A stretch of DNA of 64,000 nt from an uncultured Flavobacteriaceae bacterium (lineage in GTDB: Bacteria > Bacteroidota > Bacteroidia > Flavobacteriales > Flavobacteriaceae), in NCBI GenBank assembly GCA_947500585.1, contig CANMSN010000010.1:62001-126000 (forward strand), in the 5' to 3' direction. The notes below the pieces were generated by a model. That model did no database searches. It saw only the letters and a program-made list of their open reading frames with translations, and had not been told where the DNA came from. Made by a program: the position numbers and the translations under genes. Of this stretch, positions 17,585 through 26,100 are shown in pieces (the first letter of the stretch is position 1; every line of letters starts with the position of its first letter).

Positions 17585-18175
17585 ATGTTTACTGGAATTA
17601 TTGAAGATATTGGAGTGGTTTCAAATTTAGAAGAAGAATTTGATAATCTTCATATAAGTATAAAAAGCGCTGTTACTAGTGAGTTGAAAATAGACCAAAG
17701 TGTTGCCCACAATGGCGTTTGCTTAACAGTAGTAAATATAAATGATGATACATATACAGTTACAGCGATTAAGGAAACCTTGGATAAAACAAACCTTAGT
17801 GCTTTAAAAATAGATGACAAGGTTAACCTAGAACGCGCCATGAAACTAGGAGATCGTATGGATGGACATATTGTTCAAGGCCATGTTGACCAAACAGCTA
17901 TATGCACTAATATTGAAGAGACAAATGGGAGTTGGGTTTTTACTTTTAATTACGATTCTAGACTTAATAATATTACCATTGAGAAAGGTTCTATAACCGT
18001 TAATGGCACTAGTTTAACTGTTGTAAATTCTAAAAAAGATACTTTTAGTGTCGCTATTATACCTTATACTTACCAACATACAAACTTTAATGCCTTTAAA
18101 AAAGGAACTATAGTGAATTTAGAATTTGATGTTTTAGGTAAATATGTTAGCAGGCTTTTGGAATTGAAAAACTAA
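17585..18175 (+). CDS. ribE: Riboflavin synthase subunit alpha
   Basis: 196 residues with the family start MFTGIIEDIG and two tandem lumazine-binding barrels (residues ~1-88 and ~89-190), each with an NGVCLTV/NGTSLTV loop. It turns two 6,7-dimethyl-8-ribityllumazine molecules into riboflavin. No FMN riboswitch is visible in the short upstream region. Confidence 0.96.
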   Translation: MFTGIIEDIGVVSNLEEEFDNLHISIKSAVTSELKIDQSVAHNGVCLTVVNINDDTYTVTAIKETLDKTNLSALKIDDKVNLERAMKLGDRMDGHIVQGHVDQTAICTNIEETNGSWVFTFNYDSRLNNITIEKGSITVNGTSLTVVNSKKDTFSVAIIPYTYQHTNFNAFKKGTIVNLEFDVLGKYVSRLLELKN

Positions 18176-18184
18176 AAAAGAGTT

Positions 18185-18406
18185 TTACTTTTTATTTTTA
18201 AGCTTTTTGCTTGCTCCATAAGCCAAGGCTACAAATGCACCAACTAATACACCCCCATCTATTGGAAAACCTGGTAAGCCTGGTCCATTACTACTACTAG
18301 AAGTAGAAGTAGGAGTAGGAGGAGTCTCAACAACTTGAGCTACACATACAAAACTTATTAATACAAATAAGATTGAGGCAAGTATTCTTTTATTTTGTAT
18401 TGTCAT
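18185..18406 (-). CDS. Small membrane protein with PID-CTERM-like sorting tail
   Basis: 73 residues from the ATG at 18406. An N-terminal signal segment ends near CVAQ, a Pro/Thr/Ser-rich spacer follows (PPTPTSTSSSS), then GLPGFPIDGG, one TM helix, and a basic tail KKLKNKK. The P-I-D followed by a helix and lysines matches the PID-CTERM sorting signal described in Bacteroidota. The mature function is unknown. It is convergent with ribE, 9 bp apart. Confidence 0.7.
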   Translation of the reverse strand: MTIQNKRILASILFVLISFVCVAQVVETPPTPTSTSSSSNGPGLPGFPIDGGVLVGAFVALAYGASKKLKNKK

Positions 18407-18442
18407 GGGGTTACAAAAGTATAAAAAAAAGTAAGTTATCAA

Positions 18443-18769
18443 ATTGTATTCAAGCGTTTCACATAAAAATTACCTGTGAAAAGCTTAAAAACACGATAAA
18501 ATACAATATTGAAAGATTTTCTTTTTCAACAATAATCTTTCACTCCTTATAATTATGGTACAAATATATATAATTTAATATGAAAAAGAAATTAAAATAA
18601 ATTATCCTGATTTAATTTGTGAAATATGTCTTTGATTTTGCATGACAACATTCTAGGCATTGCTATACGTTTTAAAAATTCTCCTTGGTAGGTTTTTAAA
18701 ACCTACAAACTATACGAATAGTATTGTTAACCAATTAATACTTCTATTATTCATGCTAAACTTTTCTTT
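18443..18769. other. Intergenic region with a REP-like palindrome
   Basis: No credible gene. At 18688-18706 there is a palindrome GTAGGTTTT-T-AAAACCTAC. Its AGGTTTT-N-AAAACCT core is the same as in the RAYT-linked REPs, but the outer bases differ. It may be a variant or decayed REP, or serve as the terminator of the sulfatase gene ending at 18770. Confidence 0.5.
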
Positions 18770-20380
18770 CTAATTTAAAATTAGTCCTCTGAAACCTTCA
18801 CTTCCCCACCAATCTTCGTTGGGTTTCCAATCTGGACTCAACATTAGTTTACGTTGTTTCTCTAATCGTGGCATCAATTTATCTTTATTGCTTTTAAGTT
18901 TTTGTTTCCAAGCAGATTCATCCCATAATGGGTCAACTTCAGCATACTGCGTACCCATTTCCTGTAACCAGGTCAAAAGTTTATCTTTCATTTTAGATGT
19001 CAACTCAGGATTTTCAATGGAAACATCCTTTGTCTCTACCAAATCATTATGAAGGTTGTATAGTTCTACATCATTGTTTTCCCAATAATAAATCAATTTC
19101 CAATCACCTTCTCTAATAATCGAACTGGGTTCGCCGCCTTGATTACCATAGTGTGGATAATGCCAAAATAATGGTCTTGATGCTATCGTATTTCCTTCTA
19201 AAAGCGGTTTTAAACTTACACCATCAATAGTGTGTTTTGGGTTTTGAGGAATATTTGCTAAATCTAATAACGTAGGGTATAAATCTACACCAGATACAGG
19301 AACTTCAATTTGTTGTCCTTCTTGATTCATCCATGGGATATACACAAAATAAGGCACTCTTACACCACCTTCCCATTGGTAGCCTTTTCCGCCTCTTAAA
19401 TCGAGTTGATTTGTAGAATAGTTATCTCCAGAAGTTACGCCACCATTATCAGAAGTAAAAACAATTATGGTGTTTTTATCAAGGTTCTGCTCTTTTAATG
19501 TTTTTAATACACTGCCAACGGCTTCATCTACCTGCTCAATCAATCCTGCGTAAACAGGATTATCTTGATACTTTCTTGCAGGTAATACACGTTCCATAGC
19601 AAAACCTTTTTCATGTATTCCTATACTATCTGCTTTATTTCTATACTTATTCCATTTTTCTTTTGTTGTCTGTATGGGCGAATGCACCGCATAAAAAGAT
19701 AAGTATGCTAAAAATGTGGAGTCTTTTTTGGCTTTTATAAAATTTGAAGTCTCTTTGGCTAACTTCATAGATAAACTCATGCCTTTTTCTTCGGGATAAT
19801 CTGTCATATTCGGATTATTAAACGGAGAAAAATAACCGCCACTATATGGTCCTCCTTTTTCATAACCGCCTTGATTAATATCAAATCCATGATCGGTTGG
19901 TAATGACTTATCTTCGGCATTTCCTAAATGCCACTTACCTGCAAAAAATGTGGCATACCCATTTTCTTTTAGTACTTCGGGTAACGTGATATCATCATGA
20001 CTTAAATGATGTTTATATTCTGGAGGTAATAATTTAGTATGCCTGTTTAACTTACGCCAAGCTTGTCCAAATTTAGCTCCTTCATATTGTGTAAGACCAT
20101 GTCTAGCAGTAAATTGACCATTTAACAAACTAGCTCGAGAAGGACTACAAACTGCACAAGCAGCATAGCCATTGGTAAAAATAGTTCCCGATTTTGCAAG
20201 ACCATCTATATTAGGAGTTTCGTAATACTTACTTCCCATAACACTCAAATCTGCATAACCTAAATCGTCTACTACAATGAAAAGGATATTTGGTTTTTTT
20301 GAAACAGTTTCTTTTTTTTCAGCTTTATTACAAGATGAAAAAAAAAGTAAAACTATAAGTATTGAAATGATATCTTTCAT
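18770..20380 (-). CDS. Sulfatase (lipoprotein)
   Basis: 536 residues. The N-terminus is a lipoprotein signal with Cys in LLFFSSCNKA. The sulfatase fold starts NILFIVVDDLGYADL, and the formylglycine motif is CSPSR in AAVCSPSRASLLNGQ, with GKWHLG and the metal site FTSDNGG downstream. The Cys must be oxidised to formylglycine by a maturase, not seen here. It probably removes sulfate from a marine polysaccharide or its fragments in the periplasm. It lies next to a GH97 enzyme and a second sulfatase. Confidence 0.92.
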   Translation of the reverse strand: MKDIISILIVLLFFSSCNKAEKKETVSKKPNILFIVVDDLGYADLSVMGSKYYETPNIDGLAKSGTIFTNGYAACAVCSPSRASLLNGQFTARHGLTQYEGAKFGQAWRKLNRHTKLLPPEYKHHLSHDDITLPEVLKENGYATFFAGKWHLGNAEDKSLPTDHGFDINQGGYEKGGPYSGGYFSPFNNPNMTDYPEEKGMSLSMKLAKETSNFIKAKKDSTFLAYLSFYAVHSPIQTTKEKWNKYRNKADSIGIHEKGFAMERVLPARKYQDNPVYAGLIEQVDEAVGSVLKTLKEQNLDKNTIIVFTSDNGGVTSGDNYSTNQLDLRGGKGYQWEGGVRVPYFVYIPWMNQEGQQIEVPVSGVDLYPTLLDLANIPQNPKHTIDGVSLKPLLEGNTIASRPLFWHYPHYGNQGGEPSSIIREGDWKLIYYWENNDVELYNLHNDLVETKDVSIENPELTSKMKDKLLTWLQEMGTQYAEVDPLWDESAWKQKLKSNKDKLMPRLEKQRKLMLSPDWKPNEDWWGSEGFRGLILN

Positions 20381-20389
20381 GTATTTATA

Positions 20390-22330
20390 TTATTCTGGTC
20401 TAATCCACATACAATGTCCGCCTCCTGGAGCCATTATCGCTTTTATGATGTCTCCTTTTTTCACCTTATCCATTCTAACTTGATAAGCTTCTGGGTTTGT
20501 TTTACAATGTGTTTCAGGCGTGTCTTCATAATAGGTCACAAGATAGGATTTACCTGCTTTTAAAAAATCTAATTTTGTCTCAATTATACCCCCTTTTTGA
20601 TTAAATACAGACCCAATAAACCATTCTTCTCCATGTCTTCTAGCTGTAGAAATATATTCTCCCATTTTTGCATGTAAAACCTTGCTCTCATCCCATTTAC
20701 CTACTGGTAGTTTTTGAATAAATTCGAAAAGGTCCGCTTTTTCATTATAAGCTTCAGGAGCATCTGGAATACAGACTAAACCGCTGTGGATAATTAATGT
20801 TCTGGCAGCTTCTGAAGCTACAGTCGAGTAATAAGAATGTCGTTTTTTTGGCCCTTTTTCTCTATCACCATTATTGATTCCTATCAAATCAAAATTACCA
20901 TTGTTCATATCTAAAGGCCCTTGAATGGCGTTTATCAATGCCATTTTTATAAAGGTTTCTGGTGTAAATGCTTTTCTAGAATCTTGTTGTGCATGGCAAT
21001 ATTCCTTGGTTATAGCATTAGGATACGTTCTTTCTATACCTGTAAAAGGCACAGGGCTATCGTGAAAATCTACCAATAAGTGATTTTCTGCACTTTTCTG
21101 AATAGCATCACGAGTAAAAGTCACATTGCTTCCCATAAAACCATATTTAATACCACTCATACCAAGTGATTTGTAATATGGAAACAAGTCATCATCCCCA
21201 AAATTACCTTTATGTCTGTCATAATAAAGTATCAGTTTTACACCTCTCTCTTTAGCATATTCTGATACTTTTTCAATATCAAATTTATCAGATATTTCAA
21301 ACTGTCCTTTTGTTACTTTGGTATACCAGGAATCATCTATTAAAAAATATTCAATACCTTTTTCAGCAGCAAAATCTATAAACCGTATATAACTTTCGGT
21401 ATCAATACCATACGTAAATCCATCTTTTGCTTTGTAACCATGAACCCTCCAATCCCAAAGGGTTTTTCCGGGTTGTATCCAAGACGCATCTTCTAATTGA
21501 TTGGGTGTTGCCAGATTAAGAGGAACGGTATTGGTTACTAAATCTCCTATATGGTCATTAATTAAAATAACTCGCCATGGCGTTATGGTTATTTTTTCTG
21601 TAAGTTTTGTTTTGTTTGAAGAAGTAAGTATATTTTTTGTTTGATCAAAATTGAAATTTATAACTTCAAATTCTGGTGCTGCATATAAATCTGATTCTAA
21701 GATGGATAGGTATGGTTTTTCAGAGCCTTCAACAACAATAGGCATACGTAATTTGTGTGGCTTTTTAGTTGTAGCTAACTCACTAATGGATATAGGACCT
21801 AAAGGAACGCGCTCTCCTTCCGGACAATACAAAGCATCTGTACTGCTTAAGTTGTATTCACAATAAAAGTGGGCTTCTGTGTTTTCATTATAGCCTTCTA
21901 TTTCATATCTAAACCCAATTCCCGTGTCATAGGCACGTGCGTATAGTTTTGCACTAGTACCTTCAATATCAATATCAATAACCAACTCATTATAATGATC
22001 TTTAATCTCACTAAACTGTCCCCAAATTGGTTGCCAAGTTTTATCACTTGAAGCTAAAAAAGATTTAACTATAGTTGCTTTTTTTCCAGGAAAAATAGAA
22101 AGTTCTGAAACATGAATTAACTCCTTATCGTTCTTTGATAATGTATAGGTGATACTATTACTAGTATCACTTAAATGAATTGAAACTTCCCCATCTGGTG
22201 AGCTTACAGTTAAAGTAGATTCTTTTTGAGCACACCCAATAACTGTAAAAAATATAATTAATAGTAAGAGAATGTACTTTTGTTTTATAGTTTTAGTTGT
22301 TATTACTTTTGATATCATTTGTTTAAACAT
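20390..22330 (-). CDS. Glycoside hydrolase family 97 protein
   Basis: 646 residues with a lipoprotein signal (FTVIGCAQ). GH97 features are the N-terminal beta-super-sandwich beginning VSSPDGEVSIHL, YDTGIGFRYE, a catalytic barrel with EYFLIDDSWY and KLILYYDRH, VDFHDSPVPFTG followed by RTYPN, and NGNFDL near the end of the barrel. GH97 enzymes act on alpha-glucosides or alpha-galactosides. Which of the inverting or retaining branches applies is not clear from the motifs. The flanking sulfatases suggest a sulfated substrate. Confidence 0.85.
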   Translation of the reverse strand: MFKQMISKVITTKTIKQKYILLLLIIFFTVIGCAQKESTLTVSSPDGEVSIHLSDTSNSITYTLSKNDKELIHVSELSIFPGKKATIVKSFLASSDKTWQPIWGQFSEIKDHYNELVIDIDIEGTSAKLYARAYDTGIGFRYEIEGYNENTEAHFYCEYNLSSTDALYCPEGERVPLGPISISELATTKKPHKLRMPIVVEGSEKPYLSILESDLYAAPEFEVINFNFDQTKNILTSSNKTKLTEKITITPWRVILINDHIGDLVTNTVPLNLATPNQLEDASWIQPGKTLWDWRVHGYKAKDGFTYGIDTESYIRFIDFAAEKGIEYFLIDDSWYTKVTKGQFEISDKFDIEKVSEYAKERGVKLILYYDRHKGNFGDDDLFPYYKSLGMSGIKYGFMGSNVTFTRDAIQKSAENHLLVDFHDSPVPFTGIERTYPNAITKEYCHAQQDSRKAFTPETFIKMALINAIQGPLDMNNGNFDLIGINNGDREKGPKKRHSYYSTVASEAARTLIIHSGLVCIPDAPEAYNEKADLFEFIQKLPVGKWDESKVLHAKMGEYISTARRHGEEWFIGSVFNQKGGIIETKLDFLKAGKSYLVTYYEDTPETHCKTNPEAYQVRMDKVKKGDIIKAIMAPGGGHCMWIRPE

Positions 22331-22350
22331 TTATATCTCTATTTACTCAA

Positions 22351-22512
22351 TGAACTCATCTTGACTTTTTCTATTTCCTAAAAAACGGCTAAAATTCGCC
22401 CATATTTCGTTACTTTTTTTATGCGTAGCAATGCTATGCCTTTCAAAAAGCACCTCATCTGTACAAATTTTATCTCATTTTCGGTTAAACACAAAAAGTC
22501 AAGATGAGTTCA
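22351..22512. repeat. 162-bp segment bounded by perfect 20-bp inverted repeats
   Basis: The left arm TGAACTCATCTTGACTTTTT (22351-22370) is the exact complement of the right arm at 22493-22512. A near-palindrome GCGTAGCA/TGCTATGC sits near the middle. The segment lies between the second sulfatase and the GH97 gene. It has the size and ends of a small non-autonomous element, but no clear target duplication is seen. Confidence 0.65.
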
Positions 22513-22526
22513 ATAATTCAAAACAA

Positions 22527-24056
22527 TTATATTCTACTATAGCCTTGACTTTTATATTGCTGTAGTAACTTTTTCAATTCTTCTATAACTTCTGGATATT
22601 CATTGTAAAGATTGTTTTGCTCTTCTATATCTTGATCCAAATCGTACAAAGCTCCTGGAGCTTCTCCATCTTTTGGTTCAATGGTCTTTGGTTGGGAAAA
22701 GCCTCCTGAGCCTAAATGCTCAGTATATTTCCATTTGCCTTTTCTAATAGAAAACACGCCGTCAAGAGAATGGTGAACAATGGCTTCTCTTATAGGTGTC
22801 TCCACATTTGTAGTGTAGGCTGGCCATATATTATAACTATCCTCTGCTCCTGAATTTGGCATTGGCTTGTTCAATAATCCTGCCATAGTGGATAACAAAT
22901 CTGTTGTACACATAATTTGATTGGATTGATGCCCTTCAGGAATGATGCCTTTCCATTTTGCTATGAACGGTACTCTATGTCCGCCTTCATAAATATCTGC
23001 TTTTTGGCCTTTGTAAATATAATTAGCACGATGCGCATATTCTTGTTTATCTACTGGCTTCCAATGCGCCCCATTATCTGAAGTCACAATAATTAAAGTG
23101 TTGTCTAATTTACCAGCTTTCTCTAGTGATTCTACAACTGCACCAACTGCGTCGTCTACCATCGTTACGAAATCACCATAGCGTCCTGCTTTAGATTTTC
23201 CGTTAGCATCACCAATGGGTAACCAAGGTGTATGTGGTGCCGTTAATGGAAAATAGATAAAGAAAGGTGTATTATCTTCCTTTTGATTGTCTATAAAAGC
23301 TGTTGTTTTTTTAGTAAGATTATCTAATACGTTTTCAAATACAAAACTTGGAGAAACTTCCCCAGGTCTCCAAATAACGCCACGACCATCTTTATTTTCA
23401 GTTTTTCCTTCTGTATAAGCCGTAGGTAATTCTACAGCTTTTCCATTCTCAATATATAGATAAGGTGTCATATCTAAAGATGCCGGTATGATATATGAAT
23501 AATCAAATCCTAACTCATTTGGTCCGCTAATTTTTGTCCTAAAATCTACATTACTGTCATCGCCTTCCTCAAACACTTTTCCCCATTCATACTTAGCAAT
23601 AGGTTTATTTATATCTTTAGGTTGCCAACCTAAACCAAGATGCCACTTACCTATACAAGCAGTTTTGTAACCATTGCTTTTAAGATAGGAAGCAACCGTA
23701 AGTCTACTTTCTTCTATAAGAGGTTGATCATAACCCCAAAGCACTCCTTCTTTTAGTCGACTTCTCCATGCGTATCGACCAGTAAGTATACCGTATCGGG
23801 TTGGTGTACATACCGAAGAATTGGTATGCGCATCTGTAAAATGAACACCTTCTTGTACTATTTTATCCATGTGAGGTGTTTGAATTCCTGATTCTGGATT
23901 TAATGATGAAAGGTCTCCATAACCCATATCGTCTGCTAAAATGTAAACGATGTTTGGAGATTTTATTTGGCTGACTTCTATTTGCTTTTTAGCATTTTTT
24001 TTGTTTTGACAGGATACAATCAAAATTGAAAGTATAACTAAACTGAATCTATTCAT
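22527..24056 (-). CDS. Arylsulfatase-type sulfatase (lipoprotein)
   Basis: 509 residues with lipoprotein Cys in ILIVSCQNK. The sulfatase core starts NIVYILADDMGYGDL; the formylglycine motif is CTPTR in SVCTPTRYGILTGRY, and GKWHLG and VTSDNGAHW follow. CTPTRYG recalls marine carbohydrate sulfatases of family S1. It differs strongly from the sulfatase at 18770, so the pair probably removes sulfate at different positions. It is the first gene of the sulfatase-GH97-sulfatase set. Confidence 0.92.
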   Translation of the reverse strand: MNRFSLVILSILIVSCQNKKNAKKQIEVSQIKSPNIVYILADDMGYGDLSSLNPESGIQTPHMDKIVQEGVHFTDAHTNSSVCTPTRYGILTGRYAWRSRLKEGVLWGYDQPLIEESRLTVASYLKSNGYKTACIGKWHLGLGWQPKDINKPIAKYEWGKVFEEGDDSNVDFRTKISGPNELGFDYSYIIPASLDMTPYLYIENGKAVELPTAYTEGKTENKDGRGVIWRPGEVSPSFVFENVLDNLTKKTTAFIDNQKEDNTPFFIYFPLTAPHTPWLPIGDANGKSKAGRYGDFVTMVDDAVGAVVESLEKAGKLDNTLIIVTSDNGAHWKPVDKQEYAHRANYIYKGQKADIYEGGHRVPFIAKWKGIIPEGHQSNQIMCTTDLLSTMAGLLNKPMPNSGAEDSYNIWPAYTTNVETPIREAIVHHSLDGVFSIRKGKWKYTEHLGSGGFSQPKTIEPKDGEAPGALYDLDQDIEEQNNLYNEYPEVIEELKKLLQQYKSQGYSRI

Positions 24057-24402
24057 TTTACATTGTTATTTTTAAAAGTTTATTTAGTTTTAATAATTGT
24101 AAATATAACAGTTATAAAACAACATTAACAATCCTATTTTCATTAAATAATGTTTAACCTATTGGATAACTAATAATAATTTAGCCGCATAGTCTCTTAA
24201 CTAATTGTCCACTTTTTTGTTGCAAGTCCAAAAAGACAAAATTTAACGTCTTTAACTCTATTAAAAATTTCTAAATCTATTGGGGTAGAAGTGAATTCTT
24301 TCTTTGAATTTTAAAATACTAAAAACATTCATATTTCATCAAACAACTAGAAAAAGCAACAATTTCTGTTAAAAAATGTTAAATTTTTGAGTGTTTGCAA
24401 AT

Positions 24403-24439
24403 AAAAAAGCTTCAAAGAGTAAAAACTCTGTGAAGCCTT
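24403..24439 (-). terminator. Displaced tRNA terminator (left island end)
   Basis: Stem AAGCTTCAAAGAGT (24407-24420) pairs, with two mismatches, with ACTCTGTGAAGCCTT (24425-24439). On the minus strand it ends in a T run. Its position relative to the 14-bp tRNA-end repeat matches that of the terminator following the intact tRNA at the right end, so it is probably the tRNA's original terminator. Confidence 0.6.
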
Positions 24440-24448
24440 GTCATTACT

Positions 24449-24462
24449 AGTGGTCCCACTTG
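24449..24462. repeat. Left attachment repeat of island (tRNA 3' end)
   Basis: AGTGGTCCCACTTG, identical to 29545-29558, where it is the 3' acceptor end of the CAT tRNA. The two copies are 5,096 bp apart and enclose the integrase pseudogene. Confidence 0.75.
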
Positions 24463-24639
24463 TACTAATATATTGTTTCATTCTGAAACATATTTAATGA
24501 CAAATGCTAATAAACGTTACTGACATTAAGAAATTGACTGTCTGTCATTAAATAAGTTTTAAAATAATTCAGAATTATTCAAACCAAAAACACCCTCTCA
24601 AGCACACAGGTTTGGTACATAATTCGCTTTACATTAACC

Positions 24640-25932
24640 ATGAAAACAACAGCAAAAAGTACTCACGGAGTTATTAGGTTTAGTTTAAAAGAACCTATAA
24701 AGAGTTTAGAGTTAACACCTAAAAAAGAGAGTTTAATCATGTTGCATTTTGCATCAGGAGGTAACAGGTTTAAAAAGAGCATTGGTTATAAATGCCCATT
24801 TAATCAATGGGATTTATCCAAGCAAAGAATTAAGACAGGCAAAGGCATGATGTCAAATGCTTATGAAGTAAACAATTTTATTAGTGAGTTGCAAGCCCAT
24901 GCAGAAAAAGAATTATCTACAATGAAAACAGATAATAACTCAATAGATTTAGAGTATTTATCTCATGCAATAAGTTGTAGAATAAATGGCTCGAAAGTAA
25001 ACAAGAAAGATAGTGATGACAAAAAAGTGTTATCGTATTCAAAGAAACTCCTTGAAAACAAGAAAAATCACATTAATATTACCACTTACAGAGCTTGTAA
25101 CCAAACCGTTAAAATGCTTGAAAAGTTTGAAAAAAAGTTTGAAACTATATTAAAGTTCAACAATATTGATTTAGCATTTTATCGAAAGTTTGTTACTTTT
25201 TTAGAAGATGAAAATTATAGTCTTAATAGTATTGGTAAGCATATCAAAAATTTAAAAATCTTTTTAAACGATGCTGTTACCAATGGAGTAAGTAATAATG
25301 TCATATTCAAAAGCAGAAACTTTAAAGTATTGCGTGAGACAACAACAGAGGTTTATTTATCTGAAAAGGAAATTAAAATTTTAGCGAAAAAAGATTTTAG
25401 TAATAGACCTAGAATAGAGTTGACAAGAGATATATTTCTAATAGGTTGCTATACGGGTCAAAGGGTTAGTGATTATAATGGACTAACTAATAAAAATATT
25501 GAAATAATAAATGGTCACAAATTTATTAAGATACAGCAAAAAAAAACTGACACCCCTGTTCTTATTCCTATTACTCATGCCATACAAGAGGTTATGAGTA
25601 AGTATAACAATCGTTTTCCACCTAAATTAAATGAACCTATTTTAAGACAAAATATAAAAACTGCTTGCAGCAGTGCAGGGTTTAAAGAATTAATCAGTGT
25701 CTCTAAAACCAAAGGAGGGAAACTAATTAAAGAAGACGTGCCTAAATATATGATTATTAAAACTCATACAGCTCGTAGAAGCTTTTGTACAAATTACTAA
25801 GTAGCAGGAAAGTCAATACAAAGTATTATGCTCTTTTCTGGACATAAAACAGAACGGGAGTTTTACAAGTATATTAGGATAGAAAAGGAGCAAAAAGCCT
25901 TAGCCGTTTTAGAAAGTGGTTTTTTTGATTAA
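24640..25932 (+). pseudogene. Tyrosine recombinase/integrase with in-frame stop
   Basis: The frame runs 430 codons but has a TAA at codon 387 (25798-25800). Upstream are a SAM-like DNA-binding region and the catalytic blocks CYTGQRVSDYNGL (box I Arg) and KTHTARRSF (H-x-x-R). Past the stop the same frame continues with VAGKSIQSIMLFSGHKTERE and FYKYI, which hold the final His and the Tyr nucleophile. So a single nonsense change removes the nucleophile. The type matches Bacteroidota mobile-element integrases. It is almost surely the enzyme that placed this island, now inactive unless read through. Confidence 0.9.
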
Positions 25933-26100
25933 TTACACGTATAAATTTTCATACTAGAAATAATTGTAGTAAATTTAACACTCTCTCCCTAGTAATAATT
26001 GTTAGCACCTACTTTATTGAACAAAACTATACCCTTCATTGGGTATTGGTTTCTGTGATATACTTTATTATTTTTAAACATACAACCAAAACCAGTAATT

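Larger units (their letters stand above)
24057..24639. other. Intergenic region holding the left end of the tRNA island
   Basis: No gene is supported. It contains a minus-strand terminator (24403-24439) and the displaced tRNA 3' end (24449-24462). Everything left of that is presumably the original chromosome downstream of the tRNA. The ~175 bp before the integrase start should hold its promoter; it is AT-rich, with an inverted repeat TTTCATTCTGAAA near 24477. Confidence 0.6.
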
